Below, in pieces: positions 34,628 through 42,965 of a stretch of 64,000 nt of DNA. This DNA comes from Dehalococcoidia bacterium. GTDB lineage: Bacteria; Chloroflexota; Dehalococcoidia; GIF9; UBA5629. The notes beneath the pieces are model-generated. The model ran no database searches. It saw nothing but the letters and a program-made list of their open reading frames with translations, and had not been told where the DNA came from. The DNA is taken from the NCBI GenBank assembly GCA_041653995.1, contig JBAZEK010000002.1, forward strand, positions 496,001-560,000, in the 5' to 3' direction. Made by a program: the position numbers and the translations under genes. How positions within the stretch are numbered: position 1 is the first letter of the stretch; each line of letters starts with the position of its first letter.

Positions 34628-36328
34628 GTGAAATACAGTGACAGGCCGTGGACCAAAGAATACAACGATTGGGTGGTGAAGGATCCGGTTATTCCAGATA
34701 AGACCTATAAAGATTTTCTGGAGGAAAGCTTCAAGAATAATCCGGACCGTCCGGCGATGTACTTTATGGGGAAGACAATTACATTTAAAGAACTGGATGA
34801 TTTATCAAGCCGCTTCGCTAATTTTTTGTCCCGGCTGGGTTATGGACCCGGGGATGTTGTTTCCATCCTGACTCCCAACATCCCTCAGAATCAGATTGCC
34901 AATGTCGGGACTGCTCTCGCCGGCTGCATCGCTCAGGGAATTTCAATTCTTCTTACTCCCAAGGAGATGGCATACCAGTTAAATCAGTCCGGCGCCAGAG
35001 TACTGGTCATCTGGGATGTGATATTCGAGCAGAAATTCCTGCAAATTGCCGAGCAGGTACCCGATCTTAAACATATTGTCGTCTGTTCTCTCGATGATTA
35101 TCTTCCCCCGGTTAAACGAGTACTGGGTAACCTGCTTAAAAAGCTACCCAAAGGGAAGGTTGTTCCCGTTCCCTCCAAAACAGTGCAGGGCTTCAAGGAA
35201 ATGCTCGCTAACCACCTGCCCCGGAGACCCCGGGTTGAAGTTAAACCCGAAGACACCTGCCTGATTCAATATACTGGCGGCACCACGGGAGTGCCAAAAG
35301 GAGCAGAGATAACTCACCGCAACCTCGTCTGTTGCCTTGTTGTTATGAAAAACTGGCTGGACCTCAAGGAGAGGGATGAAGTTTACTGCTCTGCTTTCCC
35401 CTTCTTTCATATAGCCGGCTTATTTGTCGGTATGATTAATTTAATAATGGGAAATCCTCAGATCCTCATCCCGGACCCCAGGAATCCCAAGCATTTTTGC
35501 TCGGAGTACAGCAAATACCATCCTACAGGCAGTGCCAATGTCCCAACTATTTACATGACCCTCTTGAATACACCCGCATTCAGGAACGCCGACCATTCAA
35601 GATGTAAGGCCTTTATATCCGCCGCGTCTCCTCTTCCCGAACAGCTTCTGTATGACCTTGAAGCGGTTGTGGGTAAAGGCAAGGTGCTGGAATTGTTTGG
35701 CATGACTGAGACCATGGTAACCGCCATGGACCAGCCTAAAAAGAAAAAGAAGATCGGCTCTGTCGGTTTACCCTGGCCGCAATACCGGATCAAGGTGGTA
35801 GATCTTGAAACCGGAGAGAATGAGGTGGATATCGGTAAAGAGGGTGAGTTGATCGTACAGGGCGCCGGTGTGATGAAAGGTTACTGGAATAGGCCCGATG
35901 AAACTGCACAAACACTCAGGACCCTTCAGGACGGGCAATGGTTATTCACCGGAGATATAGTGCGGATGGATGAGGAGGGTTATTTGTACGTTGTCGACCG
36001 TGTCAAAGATATGATAGACGTACGCGGTTTCAACGTCTTTTCCAGGGAAGTGGAAGACGTCCTTTACCAACATCCGGCGGTCGAGGTATGCGCTGTGGTA
36101 GGCGCACCCGATCCCAAGCGTGAAGGTACCAATTTAGTCAGGGCAGTCATTCAACTACGGCCGGAATATCTTACCCGGGATTCAAACGAACTGGCCGGCG
36201 AGATCACGGAACACTGTAAGAGTAACCTGGCTCACTATAAAGTGCCGGCTACGGTTGAGTTTATCCAGCAGATGCCTCTGACATCGCTGATGAAGATTAA
36301 TAAAAAAGCATTACGTGTTAAACAATAA
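34628..36328 (+). CDS. AMP-dependent acyl-CoA synthetase/ligase
   Basis: 566 residues of ANL superfamily. QYTGGTTGVPKGAEITHRN (about 213-231) is the AMP-binding P-loop, LFGMTET is motif A5 and GDIVRMDEEGYLYVVDR is the hinge region; the C-terminal LMKINKKALR holds the catalytic Lys. It activates a carboxylic acid, probably a medium- or long-chain fatty acid, to its CoA ester via an acyl-adenylate. GTG start at 34628 with AAGGAGG at ~34614. It lies away from the CaiB cluster but could feed it. Confidence 0.93.
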   Translation: MKYSDRPWTKEYNDWVVKDPVIPDKTYKDFLEESFKNNPDRPAMYFMGKTITFKELDDLSSRFANFLSRLGYGPGDVVSILTPNIPQNQIANVGTALAGCIAQGISILLTPKEMAYQLNQSGARVLVIWDVIFEQKFLQIAEQVPDLKHIVVCSLDDYLPPVKRVLGNLLKKLPKGKVVPVPSKTVQGFKEMLANHLPRRPRVEVKPEDTCLIQYTGGTTGVPKGAEITHRNLVCCLVVMKNWLDLKERDEVYCSAFPFFHIAGLFVGMINLIMGNPQILIPDPRNPKHFCSEYSKYHPTGSANVPTIYMTLLNTPAFRNADHSRCKAFISAASPLPEQLLYDLEAVVGKGKVLELFGMTETMVTAMDQPKKKKKIGSVGLPWPQYRIKVVDLETGENEVDIGKEGELIVQGAGVMKGYWNRPDETAQTLRTLQDGQWLFTGDIVRMDEEGYLYVVDRVKDMIDVRGFNVFSREVEDVLYQHPAVEVCAVVGAPDPKREGTNLVRAVIQLRPEYLTRDSNELAGEITEHCKSNLAHYKVPATVEFIQQMPLTSLMKINKKALRVKQ

Positions 36329-36387
36329 CGGGCTGCCAATATATATGATATTAGCCGGCAAAGCATGAAATCATAGGTGTGTACAGT

Positions 36388-37197
36388 ATGAAAAACCTGA
36401 AAATTATTGCTGTTGTACGGATTCTATTGTGCCTGCTGTTCGTTGTGCTGACCGGCTGCAGTGCCCCCGCCCCTGCTGATACGGGTAAGACGGTCGCCTC
36501 CAGCGTGATGGACAATCCTGAGCCTCCCAGGTCCCTTATGCAGCAAATCTGGGAGGAGAATGATCCTTTATATCAAAAAATCCTGGCCCTTCCATATAAT
36601 CAGGAGCTACTCAGCGGCAAACTCGATGAAGCGGTATTCCGTGAATACATCATCCAGGATTATCATTTCTGCCAAAACTATAAAAAGGTTCACGCAATTC
36701 TGCTTGCCAAAGCTCCTGACGAGAAGGCAGCGAAATTAATGCTCAATTATATTAAGCTGATAGATTTCGAGATTGAATCGCTTCACGCAACCTACTTTAA
36801 GACATACGGGATAACCGAAAAGGAGCTTACAGATCCGACGGAACTTCCCAGCACGGAGCTCTACAACGCATACCTGGTCAAGACTGCAACACTTGAGCCG
36901 TTTGAGGTGGGTTTAATGGCAACTTTACCCTGCCATTGGGTCTACTACCAGGTCGGCATCGACATGAAGAAGGCGGAACAGGTGACGGGAAACAAATATC
37001 AGGCATGGATTGACCAGTATGGGACAACGCCCTGGGAGAAGAGCGAGGTAAAAAAAGTCGTGGACCTGGCCGAGGAATACGTGCAGGCCGCCAATGATGA
37101 AACCAGGCTTAAAATGGTGAATGCCTTTGTGATTGCTATGAAGCTGGAATACATGTTCTGGGATGGAGTTTACAACAGGGTGACGTGGATAAAGTAA
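36388..37197 (+). CDS. TenA/thiaminase-II-like protein exported as a lipoprotein
   Basis: 269 residues. Signal peptide with lipobox LTGC (Cys24), then a TenA domain from about 50. It has IIQDYHFCQNY with Asp91, and ATLPCHWVYYQVG with Cys182 in the place of the catalytic Cys of TenA thiaminases. TenA proteins hydrolyse the aminopyrimidine of thiamin and its breakdown products and are normally cytoplasmic; here the protein should sit outside the membrane. ATG at 36388 fits the signal start better than GTG at 36379. It may salvage pyrimidines for import. Confidence 0.8.
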   Translation: MKNLKIIAVVRILLCLLFVVLTGCSAPAPADTGKTVASSVMDNPEPPRSLMQQIWEENDPLYQKILALPYNQELLSGKLDEAVFREYIIQDYHFCQNYKKVHAILLAKAPDEKAAKLMLNYIKLIDFEIESLHATYFKTYGITEKELTDPTELPSTELYNAYLVKTATLEPFEVGLMATLPCHWVYYQVGIDMKKAEQVTGNKYQAWIDQYGTTPWEKSEVKKVVDLAEEYVQAANDETRLKMVNAFVIAMKLEYMFWDGVYNRVTWIK

Positions 37198-37358
37198 CGA
37201 ACCCCTACCTATCTCTTTAGCTTCACAAGTATACACTGCAGCTGTACGTGGCAGAGCATTATTCTGCTATAATTAAGATAGAAAATACGATAGGCTATAA
37301 TAGTTGTTTTTCGATTTGGGAGAGGATCGAAGTAAATAAGACGGGGGAGGGTTATTAA

Positions 37359-38459
37359 ATGGCCAATCCATCAAGTCCAATCGATCTGGGTAAACTGTTT
37401 CAAACAGTCACGGGCGCTCTTGCCCAGAACAAAGACAGCCTGAATAGCGCCGATACAAACAATCACGATCATGGCAATAACATGGTTAATGCCTTCGAGC
37501 TCATCACCAAGGCCATGCAGGAAAAGAAGGGCGCAAATCCGGCCGACCAGCTGGCACACGCCGCACAGCTACTAAGCCAGCAGAAAAGCGGGTCGGCGCA
37601 GCTATATGCCAAAGGCCTTTCGCAGGCTTCCCGGCAATTTCAGGGTCAGCAGGTCACTTCCGACAATGCCATGGTGCTGGTCCAGAGTTTATTGGGAGTA
37701 GAAGAGACACCGGTACAACAATCCGCTCAGTTAATGGTCTCACCCGCCAACCTCAGCTATGTCAACGGGAACAACATCAAATTCCAGTGGAAAGCTTCGC
37801 CCGGTGCAACTAAATACTGGCTGAGCGTCAAGAAGGCCAAAGATAACTCGACCCGCATCAGCAAGGACCTGGGCAATGTGCTCTTCTCCGATGAGCCCGG
37901 CTTCCCCGACGACGGCACCGAGTACAGGTGGAGCGTCGGTGCGGACAAGAATCCGGCCTCGGATAAATCGGCTGTCTACTGGACCTTCACCAGCGGCACC
38001 GCCGCCGAGCCGCAATCCCAGCCCCAGCAGGCGCAGCAACAAAAACCGCTGCCCCAGACCGAGGGTTTCGGCGATGTCATAGGCCAGGCGATCCGTAAGG
38101 GCAAGCCGGCTAAGCCTCAGACCGAGGGTTTCGGCGATGCCATAGGGCAGGTGATCCGTAAGGGCAAGCCGGCCGCGCAGCCGACCGAAGGGATCGGCGA
38201 TGCCATCGGCTCACTCATCCGCAAAGGACAGCAGCAGGCACAGGGCCAGCAAGCAAAGGGCGGTTTTGACATCGGGGACCTGTTTAACGCCGGCAAGGCT
38301 TTTATGGGCGGCAAATCGGGGGGCGAAGGCAATCTGGACTCGATAGTCAAGGGTGTGGTCAATAAAAGTCCCATGAGTGATTCCTACAGGTCACAGTCCG
38401 GCGAGGTGGTAGCCAACACCTTGATGACGGCAATTCAGAACATGGTGAATAAAAAATAA
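37359..38459 (+). CDS. DhaL/DAK2-like N-terminal domain with C-terminal PQTEGFGD repeats
   Basis: 366 residues, no signal peptide. Residues 1-115 contain LNSADTNNHDHGNNM (28-42) and helices that resemble the DhaL/DAK2 metal-binding core (D..GDHGxxM type). Residues ~125-215 look like an Ig- or fibronectin-type domain (YRWSVGADKNPASDKSAVYW). Residues ~231-290 hold three near-identical ~21-residue repeats of EGFGDAIGQVIRKGKPA. A final helical domain (325-366) closes the chain. GGGGGAGGG precedes the ATG. I do not know the function; the DhaL link is a fold-level guess. Confidence 0.65.
   Translation: MANPSSPIDLGKLFQTVTGALAQNKDSLNSADTNNHDHGNNMVNAFELITKAMQEKKGANPADQLAHAAQLLSQQKSGSAQLYAKGLSQASRQFQGQQVTSDNAMVLVQSLLGVEETPVQQSAQLMVSPANLSYVNGNNIKFQWKASPGATKYWLSVKKAKDNSTRISKDLGNVLFSDEPGFPDDGTEYRWSVGADKNPASDKSAVYWTFTSGTAAEPQSQPQQAQQQKPLPQTEGFGDVIGQAIRKGKPAKPQTEGFGDAIGQVIRKGKPAAQPTEGIGDAIGSLIRKGQQQAQGQQAKGGFDIGDLFNAGKAFMGGKSGGEGNLDSIVKGVVNKSPMSDSYRSQSGEVVANTLMTAIQNMVNKK
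38087..38225 (+). repeat. Three tandem ~60-bp repeats in the DhaL-like gene
   Basis: Three copies of a ~60-63-base unit encoding EGFGDxIGQxIRKGKP, with the third slightly diverged (EGIGDAIGSLIRKG). The near-identity of the first two copies suggests recent duplication. Confidence 0.6.
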
Positions 38460-38530
38460 GTACTGATCCCATATTAATAATGCAACTGGCTTATTACAAT
38501 GTAGAGGATTAACTTCAGGAGGTATCTAAA

Positions 38531-38677
38531 ATGTCATTAGGTGTGAGCAAGTGGGTCCTGGGTGTTATCGCCATCGTCGCCGGTCTTCTCTGCCTCTTCT
38601 GGTTCTCCGCTCTGCAGTGGATCGTTGGCATCTTCCTGATCGTCTGGGGCATCATCACACTGCTGGAAAAGAAATAG
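38531..38677 (+). CDS. 48-residue small membrane protein
   Basis: Too short for usual gene calls but convincing: AGGAGG at 38517-38522 precedes the ATG, and the product is almost wholly hydrophobic with two helices split by SALQW. It starts MSLGVSKWVLGVIAIVAGLL and ends LLEKK. It resembles the small DUF3096-like membrane peptides common in bacteria. It follows the DhaL-like gene by 71 bases, on the same strand. Function unknown. Confidence 0.7.
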   Translation: MSLGVSKWVLGVIAIVAGLLCLFWFSALQWIVGIFLIVWGIITLLEKK

Positions 38678-38759
38678 TAATTACCTTCCCCTTACTCTGG
38701 TAGGATCGGGTAAGGCTGCCGGGTACGGCAGACCTTTAGGGGTGTTGTGTAAAAATTAG

Positions 38760-38791
38760 GAGCCGGCATCTGTGACCACAGATGCCGGCTC
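38760..38791 (-). terminator. Strong hairpin terminator between convergent genes
   Basis: A 15-bp perfect stem (GAGCCGGCATCTGTG and its complement) with a 2-base spacer. On the minus strand it is followed by CCTAATTTTTA, so it is a good intrinsic terminator for the FHA gene. It may also stop transcripts from the small membrane gene. Confidence 0.8.
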
Positions 38792-38808
38792 TTACCTATG
38801 TTTGAGCG

Positions 38809-40035
38809 TTACGCTTTGAAAGTGAGTGAAAGGGCGCCACCGAGATCGATAATGTCGTTATTCTTCAACAGGTGGCTACCTTTGCCTGTAATACTGGATC
38901 CGTTTAACCTGGTGCCGTTGGTGCTGCCGTGATCTTCAATGTAGTACTCGTTATCTTTACGCTCGATATGCAGGTGCTGCCTGGAGATGAGGTCTGCCTT
39001 GGCCGGTTTTAACATGGAGAGGAAATCATTCCTTCCCATGAATCCGGCCTTGCCGGTTACTGAAACGGATTCCCCATCGGTTGTCATGAATTTCGCCCCG
39101 GCAGCAGTTTTAGCATGAGATGTACCCGTCTCAATTCCCGTTGCAGCCTGGGTCTGATAGTTTGTGTGAGTTCCTGCATATGCCGGGCGCGGCTTTCTGG
39201 AAATGAGCACAATAGCTACAACGGCAGCCGCGGATAAAAGTCCGAACAGCAGGACGTACAGCAGCCATGAACCGCCTATCAATCCGCTTTGGCCGGCGGC
39301 GGCCTCCGTGCCGGTGGTAAATGTGGAAGCTGCAACCAGGGGCGCGACGGTCACGGTGGCGTTGGCGCTCACGCTGCCGTCGACATTGGTGGCGGTAAGC
39401 GTATAAGTGGTTGTTTCAGCCGGGCTCACGGTATATGAGCCGGAACTGGAAACCGTACCTATGTCAGGCGTAATAGTGACTTCGATCGCTCTCTCCAGGA
39501 CATCGCTAACGGTCCAGGTCAGGCTGACCGTCTGCCCCGGTTGTATGTAACTCGGATCTGCAGCGAAGGAGTTTATGACCGGCGGAGGGTCATAGTTTAC
39601 CTGGGGTTGGACCACAGGTTGAACTTGAACCTGGGGCAGGGGCTGTGTAACCACTATAACTTCAGGCACTACGTATCTGGACCACCTGTATTCACAGCAG
39701 TATGGATATGTGTTGTAGTAAGGATACGGGTTGTAGTACGCCGGGGCGGGCGCCGGAGGATACATCGGCGGCATAGGCGGATACGGGGGCGGTGGTGCAG
39801 GCGGAAGCGGGGGAGCAGGAAGTACAACCGGCGCCGGGGGTGCGGGCGGCGGCGGTGGCGGTGGCGGTGGCAATGGCGGTAGAATATCTGCTGATTGTTC
39901 TACGATCACAGTTTGCTCTACGACCACATTAACGGTCACGTTATCGTCAGCCAGCGCCGGCGTGGATTGGAGCAGCATTGCCGAACCGATCAGTAACACT
40001 GCTGCCAGGGTAAAGGTCGTCATTTTTAAATTCAT
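38809..40035 (-). CDS. Transmembrane FHA-domain protein with Pro-rich ectodomain
   Basis: 408 residues. Signal peptide (1-29), an extreme Pro-rich stretch (about 52-108), a Tyr/Pro segment with CC (113-114), an Ig-like domain (about 150-232), one membrane helix (256-279) and a C-terminal FHA domain (about 328-405). The FHA domain has MGRNDF, ISRQH and STNGTRLNG, the phosphothreonine-binding signature. FHA should be cytoplasmic and the Pro-rich part outside, so the protein could pass envelope signals to a Ser/Thr kinase pathway. No kinase gene is in view. AAAGGAGGC precedes the ATG. Confidence 0.85.
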   Translation of the reverse strand: MNLKMTTFTLAAVLLIGSAMLLQSTPALADDNVTVNVVVEQTVIVEQSADILPPLPPPPPPPPPAPPAPVVLPAPPLPPAPPPPYPPMPPMYPPAPAPAYYNPYPYYNTYPYCCEYRWSRYVVPEVIVVTQPLPQVQVQPVVQPQVNYDPPPVINSFAADPSYIQPGQTVSLTWTVSDVLERAIEVTITPDIGTVSSSGSYTVSPAETTTYTLTATNVDGSVSANATVTVAPLVAASTFTTGTEAAAGQSGLIGGSWLLYVLLFGLLSAAAVVAIVLISRKPRPAYAGTHTNYQTQAATGIETGTSHAKTAAGAKFMTTDGESVSVTGKAGFMGRNDFLSMLKPAKADLISRQHLHIERKDNEYYIEDHGSTNGTRLNGSSITGKGSHLLKNNDIIDLGGALSLTFKA

Positions 40036-40199
40036 TGTTGCCTCCTTTTACTCAAATATATAGGAGCAGAGAGGCAATTGCTTGACTATTGGTTAACAGG
40101 TAGGTGATAGGTCGCTGACAGTTTATAACAGGCGGGTTATAACGCTAATATATTTCATATATTAATTTGCGCATGATCAGGCGCTCAGAATGCTGAAGC

Positions 40200-41780
40200 T
40201 CAATATTCCCCGTCAGAACGGTTGTTATGTGTCCAGTACCAGCGTGTGGTTGCGGCCTCGGCCAGGGACTTTATGTAACCGGCATCGCTGAGCTGCTGCA
40301 GGGTGTCTCGTACGAGTTTTGGCTGTGCTCCGGTCTGCTGTGTAATCCGTTCGGCCAGGACCTGCACGCTGGAATCGCCATTGTTGAAAACGCCATGTCG
40401 CTCGATGAGATCGGTACTCAGCAGTTTGAAGATTAGGTGCATGCGGTTATGGCCGGCCACGCGCAGGCCTTCGTCATCAGTACATATTCCCTTTTCATAC
40501 CTTTTGACTACATAGTCCCAAAGATCACGGTGCGGGGCTTCATAAGCATCCATGAAATCGGCGGCATAGGTTTCACTCATCCGGGAAGTGCGCACGATGG
40601 GGACATTGGCATCATACAGATCCCAGTCGTCTGTGAGGATCTCGATGTCGTATTTTTCCTGCTCCTCCCTGATGGTGGTCCCGGGAAACGGCGCAAGAAG
40701 GTGAAAGCCGCAATCGATGCCCAGTCCCTCGGCAAAGGTACGGGTATCAGCCATGGTCTGCGGGCTCTCGCCGGGCAGGCCGATCACGAACGAGGCAAAT
40801 GCGTTGATACCGCTTTTCTTGCAGGCTTGCACTGCTTTAACAGCCTGTTCCAGGGTGATTCCTTTTTTCACGCGTTTGAGCATCTCGGCGTTGCCGGACT
40901 CGATCCCGAAGCTCACGGTATCGCAGCCCGCCTCGCGCATAATGGAGAGTACCTCAACATCCACTGTGTTCACACGAGCGAAGGCGCTCCAGGCAATCTT
41001 AATGCCGCGGAGTTTGAGTTCATCGCAGAAGGCCTGCACGCGGACCTTGTTGGAGGTGAATAGGTCATCTGCAATGTTGATGCGTGTGAATCCGTAGGCG
41101 ATGATGTCCTCGATCTCATCCACGATTAGTCGCGGAGTGCGGTAGCGAACCTTATGGCCGACCATGCGCCGGCCCAAACAGAAGATGCACCGGTTTGGAC
41201 AGCCTCGCGATGTGATGATGCTGACCGGGAAGCCCAGTGCCAGGTAACGGGATACAGGCAACAGGTGGCGCGCCGGCACCGGCAATGTATCGAGATCCTC
41301 GATAAAGCCACGTGCACCGGTGAAATGTGCCCGTCCATCCTTGCGGAAGGCAATACCCTTAACCTTATCCCAGGCTACATGATCCCGGATGACCGGCAGG
41401 AGTTCAAGTAAGGTATCTTCGCCTTCGCCCACGACGATTAAATCGATTTCCGGGTAATTTATCAGGGTATTAGCCCAATCGTAGGATATATGCGGTCCGC
41501 CCATCATAGTGATAATAGCTGGATTGTGGCGCTTGACGTCCTTGATAATTGCCGCAGCGCCTTTGAAGTTCATCGTTACCGAGGTGGCGCCTACCACATC
41601 AGGTGCGAATTCGTCGAGTTCGGCTGCGAGCTTTTCCTTCGTGTAACGACGCACGATATAATCGAATATCCTGACCTCGCAACCGGCCTGCTCACAGGCG
41701 GCAGCGACATATGTGACGCCCAGAGGTGGAGACGGGGCTTCCTCGAGGGGATAGGGGGGGGCGATGATGGCGATCTTCAT
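40200..41780 (-). CDS. B12-binding radical SAM protein
   Basis: 526 residues. An N-terminal cobalamin-binding Rossmann domain (APPYPLEEAPSPPLGVTYVAA, then MGGPHISY and VVGEGEDTLLEL) is followed by a radical SAM core with the cluster motif CPNRCIFC near 194-201. A C-terminal ~90-residue winged-helix-like segment (AERITQQTGAQPKLVRDTLQQL) is unusual. Such proteins perform radical methylations or rearrangements, often in natural-product or cofactor synthesis. It is divergent from the MetF-like gene, 168 bases away. The substrate is unknown. Confidence 0.88.
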   Translation of the reverse strand: MKIAIIAPPYPLEEAPSPPLGVTYVAAACEQAGCEVRIFDYIVRRYTKEKLAAELDEFAPDVVGATSVTMNFKGAAAIIKDVKRHNPAIITMMGGPHISYDWANTLINYPEIDLIVVGEGEDTLLELLPVIRDHVAWDKVKGIAFRKDGRAHFTGARGFIEDLDTLPVPARHLLPVSRYLALGFPVSIITSRGCPNRCIFCLGRRMVGHKVRYRTPRLIVDEIEDIIAYGFTRINIADDLFTSNKVRVQAFCDELKLRGIKIAWSAFARVNTVDVEVLSIMREAGCDTVSFGIESGNAEMLKRVKKGITLEQAVKAVQACKKSGINAFASFVIGLPGESPQTMADTRTFAEGLGIDCGFHLLAPFPGTTIREEQEKYDIEILTDDWDLYDANVPIVRTSRMSETYAADFMDAYEAPHRDLWDYVVKRYEKGICTDDEGLRVAGHNRMHLIFKLLSTDLIERHGVFNNGDSSVQVLAERITQQTGAQPKLVRDTLQQLSDAGYIKSLAEAATTRWYWTHNNRSDGEY

Positions 41781-41947
41781 CGTAGTCTCTCATGGTGGGG
41801 TCCTGACTTTTCAATATTTACCACAGCCTTCTCATTATCTGCTTATGCCGCCAATTTTTCCACGCAGCCAATTCCATAATGCCATAAAACTACCGGCAGA
41901 AAGAAACACAAGGAACATGCATTTAACTGTTGAAAGGGTAACTTGTA

Positions 41948-42781
41948 TTGGAGTATGCTGTAGCAGCTATTACAAACATGCTCAAAAGCGCGCGCTTTGA
42001 AGTCATCCCCATGAAAGGCGTGATCGAGGAGGCAGTGACACTACCTGCCGGATCGGTTATTACAGTGACTGCCTCGCCCCGCAAGGGCATTGAAGCCACT
42101 ATTATGCTTTCTGAGGAACTGGCGGCGCGGGGATTTCGTGTGGTGCCCCACCTCACAGCGCGGCAGGTACGTGATAAGTCTCACTTGCTGGATATTGTGG
42201 ACAGACTGTCAGCGGGCGGCTTTAAGGATGTCTTCATAATCGGCGGTGACATTACCGAACCGGTGGGGACCTATGATTCGTCAAGCGCGCTGATAGCCGA
42301 CATGGTTGAGATGGGCAACCGCCCACGACGTATAGGTGTGGCCGCTTATCCGGAGGGACATCCGCTTATTAATCGTGAAGTCTTGATGCGGGCGCTTAAG
42401 GACAAACAGCCATTTGTAAATTATATGGTTACGCAGATTTGTTTCGATGCGCAGACCATCGGCAAATGGCTGGCGGACGTTAGGGCAAACGGTATCACAC
42501 TGCCTGTATACATCGGCATTCCAGGCATATTGAAGCGCTCCAGGCTGCTGGAGATATCGCTGAAGGTGGGTGTTGGTGATTCCACACGGTTTTTAAAAAA
42601 CCACTGGGGTATGATAGCCAGAATATTGCAGAATGATTTGTACAAGCCGGATGACCTGATGAAGAAAATCACAGGATTAATTAAAGACCGGTCTGTAGCC
42701 GGATTTCATATATATACATTCAATCAGTGTCTCTCAATCAGAAAATGGCGACAGAGGGCTTTACAGCGATACAGGACTTAA
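41948..42781 (+). CDS. Methylenetetrahydrofolate reductase-like protein (MetF family)
   Basis: 277 residues of FAD-dependent MetF barrel type. FEVIPMKGVIEE, VTASPRKG, VPHLTARQVRDK and FIIGGDITEPVG match the family's early strands. It reduces methylene-THF to methyl-THF, and such genes often lie near corrinoid proteins in anaerobes. The start is TTG at 41948 behind GAAAGG, while ATG at 41978 is an alternative that would clip the first strand. It is slightly short, and the C-terminal ~30 residues are basic. Confidence 0.75.
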   Translation: MEYAVAAITNMLKSARFEVIPMKGVIEEAVTLPAGSVITVTASPRKGIEATIMLSEELAARGFRVVPHLTARQVRDKSHLLDIVDRLSAGGFKDVFIIGGDITEPVGTYDSSSALIADMVEMGNRPRRIGVAAYPEGHPLINREVLMRALKDKQPFVNYMVTQICFDAQTIGKWLADVRANGITLPVYIGIPGILKRSRLLEISLKVGVGDSTRFLKNHWGMIARILQNDLYKPDDLMKKITGLIKDRSVAGFHIYTFNQCLSIRKWRQRALQRYRT

Positions 42782-42965
42782 TGGTTTTGGGCATGGATGA
42801 ACTTATCGATCACTATGCGTTATAATGAATATAAGAAGTTGTAGTCGATTATTCCAACCAGATTCCAGATCAGGCGCGGAAATATAGTTAATATACTTCT
42901 GGACATGATTGTTGTCCACGTAACTGATATAGGTTCTTCAGTATGAATATAGGAGGGTAATGGTT

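Noticed and set aside
42782..42820. ATGGATGAAC near the MetF-like stop as another copy of the island repeat
   Set aside because: Only ten bases match and the flanks differ, so it is chance similarity.
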